Source: JASEFH01 sp034679905 (lineage in GTDB: Archaea; Halobacteriota; Methanomicrobia; Methanomicrobiales; JACTUA01). From it: a DNA stretch of 18,923 bases. Shown one piece after another: positions 1 to 7,053 of this stretch. The notes under the pieces are model-generated. The model was not told where the DNA came from and did no database searches. It worked only from the letters and a program-made list of their open reading frames with translations. Each line of letters opens with the position of its first letter. The stretch's first letter is position 1. The position numbers and the translations under genes were made by a program. The stretch spans positions 1 to 18,923 of the forward strand of contig JAXDAH010000179.1 in assembly GCA_034679905.1 (NCBI GenBank), written 5' to 3'.

Positions 1-204
1 GATCGTGGCGAGGGCGACGGTGAAGGCCGGCACAGGCCCGAGAATCCTTCGGGAGGGTTGGTCAGTCAAGGCTTCGATGCTTCTGCCCCAAGAGGATACT
101 CGCGGCGGCGAGGAGCCGATCGGGCTGCCATCCCGACGGGGATGCGCTCTCGGCACAGGGAATCGCGGTGCGGGTTCGAAAAGTATTGAAGGAGTGAGAC
201 CCCA
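1..204. other. non-coding left edge upstream of the transhydrogenase operon
   Basis: I find no convincing gene here. One forward frame stays open from the edge to about 241, but it runs through the promoter of the next operon and its translation resembles no family I know. Reverse frames close quickly, with TGA at 62-64 and 66-68. A 14-base match on the reverse strand at 16-29 to part of the 12.3-kb repeat copy (around 12408-12421) may be chance or a remnant. A tRNA-like GGTTCGAA at about 174-181 has no cloverleaf around it. Confidence 0.5.
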
Positions 205-214
205 GGTATATACC
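205..214 (+). promoter_or_regulatory. TATA-box promoter of the pnt operon
   Basis: The 10-base perfect palindrome GGTATATACC contains TATATA at 207-212. A start site about 25 nt downstream (near 234) would give a short leader of roughly 24 nt before the pntAA ATG at 258. That leader holds the Shine-Dalgarno GGGTGA at 245-250. Spacing and composition fit an archaeal TATA element. The purine-rich GGAGTGAGA just upstream could serve as a BRE. Confidence 0.6.
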
Positions 215-257
215 ACAGATATCGGGAGCAATCAACCATGAATAGGGTGAACAAGCC

Positions 258-1400
258 ATGCCGTTCGTGATCGCCGTTCCAAAGGAGCTGGCGGAGGGAG
301 AGAAGCGCGTGGCAACCGTCCCGGAGGTCGTCCAGAAGCTCACGAAGGCGGGCTACGAGATCCGGATCGAGCATGACGCGGGAATGGGCGCATACTATCC
401 TGACCGTCTCTACACAGACGCCGGTGCCAGGATCGCATTCAGCCGTGCCGACCTGCTGGACGGCGCCCAGGTCGTGCTGCGCGTCCAGCCCCCGACGGTT
501 GCCGAGGTCGACCAGCTCACCGAGGGCACCATCGTCATTGGCTTCATGAATGCCGCGCGCAACCTCGAGACCGTCGCCCGGATGCGCGACCGCAGGATCG
601 CCGCCTTCGCCCTCGAGCTCGTCCCCCGCATCACCCGTGCCCAGAGCATGGATGCACTCAGTTCCCAGGCGACGGCCGGCGGCTACATGGCAGCCCTGCT
701 GGGTGCGGTGAACTGCCCGAAGTTCCTGCCGATGCTGACGACGGCGGCAGGCACGATTCGACCGGCCACGGTGCTCATCCTGGGCGCCGGTGTCGCCGGC
801 CTCACGGCAATCGCCACGGCAAAACGGCTCGGCGCCGTTGTCGAGGCTTACGATGTCCGTCGCGCTGCGGGCGAGCAGGTCCGCAGTCTCGGCGCCCGCT
901 TCATCGAGCTGGAGATCAATGCCGAGGCGCAGGGCGGCTACGCACGCGAGCTCACGGCGGAGGAGAAGGTAAAAGAGCAGCAGATGGTCTCCGCCGCCGT
1001 CGCACGAGCGGATATCGTCATCACGACCGCCAGCATCCCCGGCCGCAGGGCTCCCCTCCTCATCACCCGGGAGACTGTCGCGACGATGCGGCCGGGTGCG
1101 GTCATCATCGATATGGCCGCCGAGTCGGGAGGCAACTGCGAGCTGACACGGCCTGGCAGGACCATCCAGGAGCACGGCATCACGATCATGGGCCCGCTGA
1201 ACCTGCCCGCACAGGTGCCGTTCCATTCGAGTCAGATGTACGCAAAGAACCTTCAGGCGTTCCTGGCGCTCCTCTTCGACAGGGAGGGAGATCTCGTCAA
1301 GGAGTTCAGCGACGAGATCCTGGCCGCGAGCCTCCTGGTTCACGCGGGTGAGGTGCGCCACGGCCCGACGCGCGATCTCCTGAACGGAGGCGGATCGTGA
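258..1400 (+). CDS. pntAA: NAD(P) transhydrogenase subunit alpha part 1 (NAD-binding domain I)
   Basis: This is the soluble NAD(H)-binding domain I of the proton-translocating transhydrogenase, which exchanges hydride between NAD(H) and NADP(H) coupled to membrane proton movement. The 380-aa protein has the N-terminal PKE/EKRVA block of the alanine-dehydrogenase/PntA fold. It also has the RAQSMDALSSQ signature at residues 127-137 and a Rossmann motif GAGVAGL at 176-182, followed by the acidic D in EAYDVR. The ATG at 258 is chosen because GGGTGA lies 7 nt upstream; an ATG at 238 is out of frame. It stops after domain I, so the enzyme is the split three-subunit form, and a GTGA overlap couples it to pntAB. 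Some halophilic archaea have this enzyme; it is not a standard methanogen component, where F420-dependent enzymes usually handle NADP. Confidence 0.95.
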   Translation: MPFVIAVPKELAEGEKRVATVPEVVQKLTKAGYEIRIEHDAGMGAYYPDRLYTDAGARIAFSRADLLDGAQVVLRVQPPTVAEVDQLTEGTIVIGFMNAARNLETVARMRDRRIAAFALELVPRITRAQSMDALSSQATAGGYMAALLGAVNCPKFLPMLTTAAGTIRPATVLILGAGVAGLTAIATAKRLGAVVEAYDVRRAAGEQVRSLGARFIELEINAEAQGGYARELTAEEKVKEQQMVSAAVARADIVITTASIPGRRAPLLITRETVATMRPGAVIIDMAAESGGNCELTRPGRTIQEHGITIMGPLNLPAQVPFHSSQMYAKNLQAFLALLFDREGDLVKEFSDEILAASLLVHAGEVRHGPTRDLLNGGGS

Positions 1401-1708
1401 TCGACCCAACCACGCTCTGGACAGCGATCTACATCGCGATGCTGGCCGCATTCACCGGTTACGTCGTCATCCGCCGGGTCCCCGTCATCCTCCACACGCC
1501 GTTGATGAGCGGCTCGAACTTCATCCACGGGATCGTGCTGGTCGGCGCGATGGTCGCGCTGGGGTTCGCGACGACGGCCCTGGAGCAGATCATCGGGTTC
1601 ATTGCGGTCGTTCTGGGCGCGGCGAACGTCACCGGCGGCTACGTCATCACGGAGCGGATCCTGCAGATGTTCGACCGCAGCGGGAAGAGAGCGGAGAAGG
1701 AGGGCTGA
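1397..1708 (+). CDS. pntAB: NAD(P) transhydrogenase subunit alpha part 2 (membrane domain)
   Basis: This 103-aa hydrophobic protein supplies the short membrane segment (domain II, alpha part) of the split transhydrogenase. Three hydrophobic helices can be read at about residues 8-25, 45-62 and 65-82, with the SGSNFIHGIVLVGAM block typical of PntAB between the first two. It starts with GTG at 1397, overlapping the pntAA stop as GTGA. A GGAGG at 1386-1390 lies 6 nt upstream. The basic tail ends just before pntB, and the pntB Shine-Dalgarno lies inside its last codons. Length matches the family (about 100 aa). It should pair with PntB in the membrane to form the proton channel. Confidence 0.93.
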   Translation: MIDPTTLWTAIYIAMLAAFTGYVVIRRVPVILHTPLMSGSNFIHGIVLVGAMVALGFATTALEQIIGFIAVVLGAANVTGGYVITERILQMFDRSGKRAEKEG

Positions 1709-1709
1709 A

Positions 1710-3095
1710 ATGGTCGACCTCTCTCTGATCATCGAGCCGGTCTACGTTGCGACGATCTTCTTCTTCATCATCGGCCTGCAGCGGATGAGCCACCCCCTCA
1801 CGGCGCGGAGCGGCATCGTCTGGGCCGGCGGCGCGATGCTGATCGCGACGCTTGTCACGTTCCTGACGCCGAATCTCACTAACCTGGGCCTGATAGCGAT
1901 CGGGATCGTCCTCGGGGGCGGGCTCGGCTACGTCGCGGCGAAGCGGGTCGCGATGACCGATATGCCCCAGATGGTCGCGATCTACAACGGGGTGGGCGGC
2001 GGTGCGGCAGCCGGCATCGCGGCGGTGGAGCTCATCGGCACTGCCAGCGCTGCGACCATCTCACTCGCCGTCGTCGGCGGCTTCATCGGCGCCGTCTCGT
2101 TCTCGGGAAGCCTCGTGGCGTTCCTGAAACTTCAGGGCTGGATGCGGCCGCGGCCGATCATATTCCCGGGTCAGCAGGCGGTCAATATGGCGGTCCTGGT
2201 CCTATCCGTCGTATTCGGCGTGCTCATGCTCCTGCAGCCGTCCTGGATCCCGCTCTCTGTAGCCGCCTATCTTCCCCTGTTCTTCGTCCTCTCGCTCGCA
2301 TTCGGTCTCCTGATGACTCTCCCGATCGGCGGGGCGGATATGCCGGTGGTGATCTCCATGTACAACGCCTTCACCGGGCTCGCGGTCGGGCTCGACGGAT
2401 TCCTGTTCGCGACCCCCAACTATGCGATGGTCGTCGCGGGCGTCATCGTCGGCGCCGCTGGTTCGCTGCTCACGCTCCTGATGGCGCGGGCGATGAACCG
2501 CTCGATCCGGAACATCCTGTTCGGGGCTTTCGGGGCAGCCGAGGAGACGGGGACGGAGATCCAGGGCAGCATGAAGACGATCGAGGACGAAGACGCGGCG
2601 GTCATGCTCGCCTATGCGAACAAGGTGATCATCGTCCCGGGTTACGGAATGGCGGTGGCCCAGGCCCAGCAGAAGGTGAAGGAGCTGACCGACCTGCTCG
2701 AGAGCAGGGGCGTCCCGGTCAAGTTCGCCATCCACCCGGTCGCCGGGCGGATGCCCGGGCATATGAATGTCCTTCTCGCCGAGGCGGGTATCTCCTACGA
2801 GCACCTCTTCGACCGGGACGAGATCAACCCGGAGTTCGCCGACACCGACGTCGTCCTGGTCATCGGTGCCAACGACGTCGTCAACCCGGCAGCGCACCGC
2901 CCGGGGAGCCCGCTCTACGGCATGCCCATCCTCGACGTCGAGAAGGCGAAGAACGTCATCGTCCTCAAGCGCGGGGCGGGGAGGGGCTTCGCCGGGATCG
3001 AGAATGACCTCTTCTACCGGGACAATACGCGGATGCTCTACGGCGATGCCCGGGAGTCCATCGGGAAGATCATACAGGCCTTAAAGAAGCTTTAG
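1710..3095 (+). CDS. pntB: NAD(P) transhydrogenase subunit beta
   Basis: The 461-aa beta subunit combines most of the membrane domain II with the NADP(H)-binding domain III. The N-terminal half is a run of glycine/alanine-rich membrane helices. The C-terminal part begins near residue 318 with VPGYGMAVAQAQ, the domain III NADP motif. It continues with HPVAGRMPGHMNVLLAEA and GANDVVNPA at 396-404, and ends with RGAGRGFAGIENDLFY, which closes over NADP. The ATG at 1710 is preferred to upstream in-frame codons: an AAGGAGGG at 1697-1704 precedes it by 5 nt, it follows the pntAB stop by 1 nt, and upstream codons only overlap pntAB in another frame. All key motifs are intact. The three cistrons read as one transcript from the box at 205. 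Confidence 0.95.
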   Translation: MVDLSLIIEPVYVATIFFFIIGLQRMSHPLTARSGIVWAGGAMLIATLVTFLTPNLTNLGLIAIGIVLGGGLGYVAAKRVAMTDMPQMVAIYNGVGGGAAAGIAAVELIGTASAATISLAVVGGFIGAVSFSGSLVAFLKLQGWMRPRPIIFPGQQAVNMAVLVLSVVFGVLMLLQPSWIPLSVAAYLPLFFVLSLAFGLLMTLPIGGADMPVVISMYNAFTGLAVGLDGFLFATPNYAMVVAGVIVGAAGSLLTLLMARAMNRSIRNILFGAFGAAEETGTEIQGSMKTIEDEDAAVMLAYANKVIIVPGYGMAVAQAQQKVKELTDLLESRGVPVKFAIHPVAGRMPGHMNVLLAEAGISYEHLFDRDEINPEFADTDVVLVIGANDVVNPAAHRPGSPLYGMPILDVEKAKNVIVLKRGAGRGFAGIENDLFYRDNTRMLYGDARESIGKIIQALKKL

Positions 3096-3142
3096 TGCCT
3101 GCCCTTGGCCCGGAAGCAAGGCAGTGCAGTCCGCTGCTGCCC

Positions 3143-3177
3143 CGATGGGAGGGGTGGCGGCCCGCCTCCCCCCATCG
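3143..3177 (+). terminator. G/C-rich hairpin downstream of pntB
   Basis: The arms CGATGGG (3143-3149) and CCCATCG (3171-3177) pair perfectly, and the enclosed G-run and C-run can extend the stem. The hairpin begins 48 nt after the pntB stop in a convergent spacer. No T-tract follows, so it may act as a 3'-end stabiliser rather than a true archaeal terminator. Confidence 0.4.
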
Positions 3178-3296
3178 CTGGCGATAGGGACGATCGGGTT
3201 CCTATACCTGCTCGTCCAGCGGCCCTGCCGCTGGGAGGCGCGGGAATGTCATTGCGGACGACAGGGCAATCGTATCTTCGCTGGCGGATATACGGG

Positions 3297-3590
3297 TATC
3301 GGAGCGGCATCCCATTCTTCATCCCTGCTACGGTTATGTGCTCTGTAGAAAAGCCCACCGACATGCTTTTGAACATCCAACGCGGAGATTCTGTCGATGG
3401 TCAAGGATTCACCCCTCCCCGCGGCCCGTTCGGGGCCGCCCTCTCTCCTCACCGAGGGGGAGGGGACTGGTGCGATGGGCCTGTAAGGGCTGTGAATTCA
3501 GAGATCTCTCGCACGAACGGGAGGGGAAGGGCGACCTCTTCCAGGAATACCTCCGTCTCCATCTTCCCGATAGAGATTTCGACGGAGCCC
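3297..3590 (-). repeat. dispersed intergenic repeat, copy A (inverted)
   Basis: Read on the minus strand, this segment begins with GGCTCCGTCGAAATC (3589 downward), identical to the start of the copy at 12311. The following blocks keep the same order: a TTCGTGCGA block, TCGCACCAGTCCCC, a CCTC-ggt-GAGG hairpin, GACAGAATCTCCGCG, a CAAAAGCATGTCGG segment, GGGCTTTTCTACAGAGCA, and a final ATGCCGCTCC. The last blocks match both other copies with scattered substitutions and small gaps. Boundaries are by eye. The function is unknown. Confidence 0.6.
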
Positions 3591-3810
3591 GTTCATCGGC
3601 GATGCATCCGGGAACTCCCGCAGGGGCGCCGATGTCACAGGGCGCAGCAGGTTCTCCAGAAGAAGATGTCGGGATGGCTGCACGCCGCAGGGCTCACCCG
3701 TGCCGCAGTCCCCGTCAGCGGATGGTGTTGCCTCTCCGCAAACGGGGGGGGACGATGGGACGGAGAGGGTGCTGCAGCCCGGGAGTTCGATGGGGTAGCT
3801 GCAGGGGGAT

Positions 3811-4599
3811 TCAGCCCTGCAGGACGCAGATCGCCTCCGGCTGGAGTATCAGCGGCGCAAGGCTCTCGGAAATATCGAACTCCAGGTTCTCTCCTGTTGG
3901 CCCGATGAAGCCGACCGCCATGTCCTGACCGATCACAATCGAGGCAAACTGCCGCCCGGAGGCCATCAGCACCCCACCGCTCTGGAGCACCGGAGCCTTG
4001 AAGATGCCATCCGTGACAATTTCGCGTGCGTGCTCCAGCTCTGTCATGTGACCCTTTTCATAGCGGCGATAGAGCAGGTTGTAGCGGGCGGGTGCGAGGG
4101 CAAGCGTATAGGGTCCATGAAAACCGGCTTCGTCAAGACGGGTCACACCTTGTATGATGTCATCCACGGCAGCCCCGACAGCATCCCAGCCGGAGAGCTG
4201 GATGGATCCGGTACCCTGCATATTCAGCAGTCCACCCACCCCGTTACCACCGCGGAATATCAGGTTATCCTCCCTCCGTGCCACGTCCAGGGCAGCCTGC
4301 GCAACCGGAGCGGTATCCAGGAGCAGTCTATCCCGGTCATAGGCAGCGAGATCCCGTTTGCCCAGGGTGAATGTGGCATGGATCTCCTGAAGAGGGACAA
4401 AGGAACTCGTAATGAGCCCTTCCGATTCTCTCCTATCCGATCTCGGGATCGCTTTCAATCCCAGCCCGAAGGGCCCCTCCGTATGCAACAGCCTCCGACC
4501 GGTCAGGATGCTCTTCGCCACCTCCACCATGGCGGCATCCAGGATATTCCATGTCGAACCATCGATCGGGGAGTCCCCCCGTGACAAGTATCTGTTCAT
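3811..4599 (-). CDS. family 1 encapsulin shell protein
   Basis: This 262-aa protein is a phage HK97-fold encapsulin that self-assembles into a hollow protein nanocompartment loaded with a tagged cargo. Recognisable blocks in order are the N-terminal helix region (SPIDGSTWNILDAAMVEVA), EGPFGLGLKAIPRSD, FVPLQEIHATFTLGKRDL, the EDNLIFRGG block near residue 110, GPYTLALAPARY near 165, and the C-terminal IGQDMAVGFIGP followed by the LQPEAICVL strand. All correspond to the Thermotoga maritima encapsulin layout, and the length (about 264 aa there) agrees. Start: the ATG at 4599 has GGAGGAG just upstream, overlapping the cargo gene stop, 10 nt away. It is the second gene after the ferritin-like cargo, so shell and cargo should be co-expressed. 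Unlike the Pyrococcus form, cargo and shell are not fused. Confidence 0.93.
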   Translation of the reverse strand: MNRYLSRGDSPIDGSTWNILDAAMVEVAKSILTGRRLLHTEGPFGLGLKAIPRSDRRESEGLITSSFVPLQEIHATFTLGKRDLAAYDRDRLLLDTAPVAQAALDVARREDNLIFRGGNGVGGLLNMQGTGSIQLSGWDAVGAAVDDIIQGVTRLDEAGFHGPYTLALAPARYNLLYRRYEKGHMTELEHAREIVTDGIFKAPVLQSGGVLMASGRQFASIVIGQDMAVGFIGPTGENLEFDISESLAPLILQPEAICVLQG

Positions 4600-4609
4600 G
4601 CCTCTCCTC

Positions 4610-4984
4610 CTACTTTGGCTCCCTTAAGGATCCGATAGTCGTCTCCGGAGCTTCGGATGGTGACGGCTCTTCCTGACTGCCTGTCTCAGGAGACGCCGCC
4701 ATCTCGTCCACCTCGGCGGCACCCTGCGCCAGCAGGGCATCCTCGTCGCCGGTGAGGATCTGGAGCAGACGGGCGAACTCACCGGCATGCACCCGCTCCT
4801 CGTCCGCGATATCCTTGAGCACTCTCTTGGCGAGGGGATTGTCCGTTGCCTCGGCATGGGCCATGTAGATGTGGGTTGCCTCGTGCTCGGCTGCCAGGTC
4901 CAGCCGAATGGCCCGGATCAGTTCCTGATGCGTGAGTTTTCTATCCGGAATTGTCCCGATGAAGGGATTTGTGAATTCAGGCAT
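4610..4984 (-). CDS. encapsulated ferritin-like cargo protein with encapsulin-targeting tail
   Basis: The 124-aa protein is a short two-helix ferritin-like/rubrerythrin-like iron protein. Residues 18-78 read like the N-terminal ferritin domain of the fused Pyrococcus encapsulin: helix 1 has AAEHEATHIY (Glu33) and helix 2 has DEERVHAGEF with an ExxH pair (Glu63, His66). These probably form a dimeric di-iron ferroxidase centre, by analogy with encapsulated ferritins. Residues 90-113 are an acidic, Ser/Pro-rich flexible linker. The last residues, TTIGSLREPK, match the hydrophobic-Gly-Ser-Leu encapsulation tag (compare TVGSLR/GIGSLK tails). The protein should therefore be packaged in the shell made by the next gene and oxidise or store iron. 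Start: ATG at 4984, with GGAGG at 4991-4995. The paralogous cargo type (FLP versus EncFtn) is inferred. Confidence 0.9.
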   Translation of the reverse strand: MPEFTNPFIGTIPDRKLTHQELIRAIRLDLAAEHEATHIYMAHAEATDNPLAKRVLKDIADEERVHAGEFARLLQILTGDEDALLAQGAAEVDEMAASPETGSQEEPSPSEAPETTIGSLREPK

Positions 4985-5001
4985 CTGTTACCTCCTACCT
5001 C

Positions 5002-5027
5002 TGATGGGCGGGATAGATCCCGCATCA
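5002..5027. promoter_or_regulatory. inverted repeat in the leader of the encapsulin operon
   Basis: GCGGGAT (5008-5014), a two-base spacer, and ATCCCGC (5017-5023) form a perfect 7-2-7 inverted repeat. Flanking TGAT (5002-5005) and ATCA (5024-5027) extend the pairing past a GG bulge. It lies 7 nt upstream of the cargo Shine-Dalgarno and within the presumed 5' leader. It could act as an RNA hairpin controlling initiation or as a DNA operator. No regulator is identified. Confidence 0.5.
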
Positions 5028-5382
5028 CCGCATGCTGGCATACGGCGAGGCGTTCGCCATGCATGCAAACAGGCTGGACGATCCTGTCGGGAGGGCCCTA
5101 TAGACGCCCTCCTTTATAATGGTTCACCCCCTGCCATGGACCAAAATGCTGTTTTTAGCTCTCCAAAGATCCTTCAGCGGAGATTATTCTTCTACAGTCT
5201 ATCCGTCTCCCGCATGGCAGCGCGAGTGTTGCGGAGGGGATGTTCGCCGCTCTCGACAGGACTCTCTCAGGAGGGCCGGCGCAGACCTGCCCCCGGGCAT
5301 CCCGGGCATACACTTCGATTGGCTGCGTTTTAGACGGCCCATTGCTGGAAGGAGTATTTCGAAAAAGAGGATGGAGACTGCT
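5028..5382. other. spacer between the encapsulin promoter region and the GHMP gene
   Basis: Apart from the TATA element at 5113-5120, I see no gene. Open frames here are low-complexity and continue antisense to the GHMP gene. A minus-strand CTCTTTTTCG (5360-5369) about 15 nt beyond the GHMP stop is a plausible T-rich terminator for that operon. CCCGGGCATCCCGGGC (5301-5316) is a short direct repeat of CCCGGGC. Confidence 0.5.
5113..5120 (-). promoter_or_regulatory. TATA-box promoter of the encapsulin operon
   Basis: On the minus strand ATTATAAA is a near-ideal archaeal TATA element, preceded by the purine-containing GGTGAACC. A start about 25 nt downstream would fall near 5090, giving a leader of roughly 100 nt that contains the inverted repeat at 5002-5027. 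A weaker CTATAG at 5097-5102 could be an alternative. Confidence 0.55.
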
Positions 5383-6462
5383 TCAGCGGGGCAGGTGCTC
5401 GATCTGCAGACCTTGGTTGTCGATCCGGGTGGCGACGGCGATCGACAGCCCGATCTCGGCCAGAATCCGTCGGACGGTCTTCTCGTCGCGGGCGGTGATG
5501 ATGGCGATGGCGGGTCCGACGGAGCTCATGCCCACGAACTCGAACCCCGCTTCCCGCAGGCGGTTCATGAAGTGGTAGATGCGGAATCCATGGTGCTCCA
5601 CCTCCGCGCGCTTCGATCCCCGGAACTCGATCTCCCAGATCACCTCGCCCATCTTCGCGAGATTGGCGGCTTCGAGGGCTGGAATGAGGTCCATCAGGAT
5701 CATGTAGGCCTTCAGCTCGCGATCGCGGTAGTCGAGATTGCGGGCCCGGTTCATCAGGAGATCGAACTCCCGCTCGCCGGCCGAGGAGATGTCGGAGGGG
5801 GGGATGACGATGAAGACGGATTTGTCCTCACCGAACGGGTGATGGTAGATGCGGGTGAGCTCGTCCCCCGTGATCCCCATCCCCCCGTGGGTGCTGACCA
5901 CCGGGCCGACCCCGGTCTCGAATCCGAAGGCGATCTTACCGTCCACGGTCTCCTCGACAAAGTTGTTCCCCAGCAGAAGCCGCAGCTGGTCCTGCGTGAG
6001 CGGAGACCCCACCGCAGCGTTCAGCGCATTGGCGACCGCGACCAGTATCGTGCTGGTGGACCCGAGGCCGACGTGCTTATGCTCGTGATCGCGGGCATGG
6101 ATGCGGAATCCCCCCCGGTAGCCCGAGGTCTTTTTGAAGACCTCGGTGAAGTGGCGGATGATGGGCTCGCGCTCGTAGTCGATCTCCAGCCCCTCGGGGA
6201 TGCACTCCACCTCGGCAGTGCAGTAGAGCTGGACGGCAAACCCGACGCCGCCCCCGCCGGGCCTGCCGGGTGCGAAGCGGTTCATATCGAGCACGGTCAG
6301 GTGGATGCGTGCGGGGGCCCGCACCCGAACCTTCCCCTCGGCCGGTTTCAGCCGATACGCTCTCTCCAGGCCAATCGTGTAGATATTCTCGCCGGGAGAG
6401 AACGAGTTGAACTCATACTCCACCAGATCGAGATCTCCACCCCGAATTTTCATTGTCGGCAT
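5383..6462 (-). CDS. GHMP-superfamily enzyme, beta-ribofuranosylaminobenzene 5'-phosphate synthase family (COG1907)
   Basis: This 359-aa protein belongs to the archaeal GHMP group that includes beta-RFAP synthase (MptG). That enzyme condenses 4-hydroxybenzoate or p-aminobenzoate with PRPP in methanopterin biosynthesis. The family N-terminal block is VRVRAPARIHLTVLDMN at residues 45-61, followed by a glycine-rich PGGGGVGFAV. The GHMP nucleotide-binding-type loop is VGLGSTST at 131-138. FETGVGPVVSTHGGMG and, near the C-terminus, GFEFVGMSSVGPAIAIITA complete the fold. About 40 residues precede the usual start of the family. The ATG at 6462 has no clear Shine-Dalgarno, and an in-frame ATG at 6453 is possible. 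It follows DUF2148 by about 16 nt, so the two are probably co-transcribed. Family assignment is firm; exact activity is less so, since methanogens can carry COG1907 paralogues. Confidence 0.8.
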   Translation of the reverse strand: MPTMKIRGGDLDLVEYEFNSFSPGENIYTIGLERAYRLKPAEGKVRVRAPARIHLTVLDMNRFAPGRPGGGGVGFAVQLYCTAEVECIPEGLEIDYEREPIIRHFTEVFKKTSGYRGGFRIHARDHEHKHVGLGSTSTILVAVANALNAAVGSPLTQDQLRLLLGNNFVEETVDGKIAFGFETGVGPVVSTHGGMGITGDELTRIYHHPFGEDKSVFIVIPPSDISSAGEREFDLLMNRARNLDYRDRELKAYMILMDLIPALEAANLAKMGEVIWEIEFRGSKRAEVEHHGFRIYHFMNRLREAGFEFVGMSSVGPAIAIITARDEKTVRRILAEIGLSIAVATRIDNQGLQIEHLPR

Positions 6463-6478
6463 AGACTGTCAGGAGATC

Positions 6479-7027
6479 TTATCGTCGATCGAAGAATATG
6501 TTTTTCGGTCCAGCCGATAACGGGATTCCGTAGCCCAAGCTGCAGCCTTCCAGCCATCCGAGCCGCAATGCGGCAACGCCTGCCGTGTACATGATACGGT
6601 TGTCCAGATTGTGGATCGAGGCGGTCTTTACCGCGGATCCCAGTGCGATGCCCGTGTCGGTCACCCGCACCGCACAGTTGGGCCCCAGAAACGGCATGCC
6701 GGGCGCGTGGACGCTGGTCTGGTGCTGCAGCATCTCCTCGCAGGTGGGAAAGCCGCAGGCCCCGCAGTCCAGGCCCGCCGTGGTGTGGTACTCGAGGCCA
6801 ATCAAAAGGACGGCATCGCTCACGCGGACGTTGTCAGAATCCCGAATGAAGTGCGGGGAGTTCCGTGCTTCGCCGTGCCTGCGCATCTCGTTCGAGAGTG
6901 CTATTAGAGCATCGCCGCTGACTACGCGAATCCGCAGGGCATCGACGCCCCGGGCTTTGGGTGCGGTCTCCGCCGAGAGGGCCATCAGTTTGGCAATCGT
7001 CGGGACGACATCTGCATCTGCAAACAT
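6479..7027 (-). CDS. DUF2148 ferredoxin-domain protein
   Basis: This 182-aa protein matches the DUF2148 family of archaeal and clostridial ferredoxin-like proteins of unknown role. The hallmark is GLDCGACGFPTCEEM, with Cys88, Cys91 and Cys96 as a C-x2-C-x4-C cluster, and a further Cys118 in the following GPNC, which together probably bind a 4Fe-4S cluster. The C-terminal half carries SAVKTASIHNLDNRIMYTAG, also typical. I choose the ATG at 7027 over an in-frame ATG at 7129: GGGGAGGTT lies immediately upstream, and the extra 34 residues of the longer reading are arginine-rich and cross the promoter. It is the first gene of a two-gene unit with the COG1907 enzyme. Electron transfer or cluster sensing is possible, but no function is established. 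Confidence 0.85.
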   Translation of the reverse strand: MFADADVVPTIAKLMALSAETAPKARGVDALRIRVVSGDALIALSNEMRRHGEARNSPHFIRDSDNVRVSDAVLLIGLEYHTTAGLDCGACGFPTCEEMLQHQTSVHAPGMPFLGPNCAVRVTDTGIALGSAVKTASIHNLDNRIMYTAGVAALRLGWLEGCSLGYGIPLSAGPKNIFFDRR

Positions 7028-7053
7028 ACAACCTCCCCTATACCGTGCCCGAC

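Larger units (their letters stand above)
3096..3810. other. 715-bp convergent spacer between pntB and the encapsulin gene
   Basis: No gene is credible here. Open frames in several phases are short, arginine/proline-rich and have no family resemblance. The spacer holds the hairpin at 3143-3177, an inverted copy of the dispersed intergenic repeat (3297-3590), and C-tracts and G-tracts near 3411-3475 and 3745-3752. Two CTGCAG motifs flank the end of the spacer, close to the encapsulin stop. Confidence 0.6.

Noticed and set aside
165..190. tRNA-like T-loop sequence GGTTCGAA
   Set aside because: No acceptor stem, anticodon arm or CCA-adjacent pairing could be built around it.
66..1451. Minus-strand frame of 461 aa opposite pntAA
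   Set aside because: Arginine/aspartate-rich shadow of the strongly conserved PntAA on the other strand; no family resemblance.
5119..6594. Plus-strand frame of 491 aa across the GHMP gene
   Set aside because: Antisense to a clear COG1907 protein; composition (Asp/Gly/His/Arg repeats) typical of a GC-rich shadow frame.
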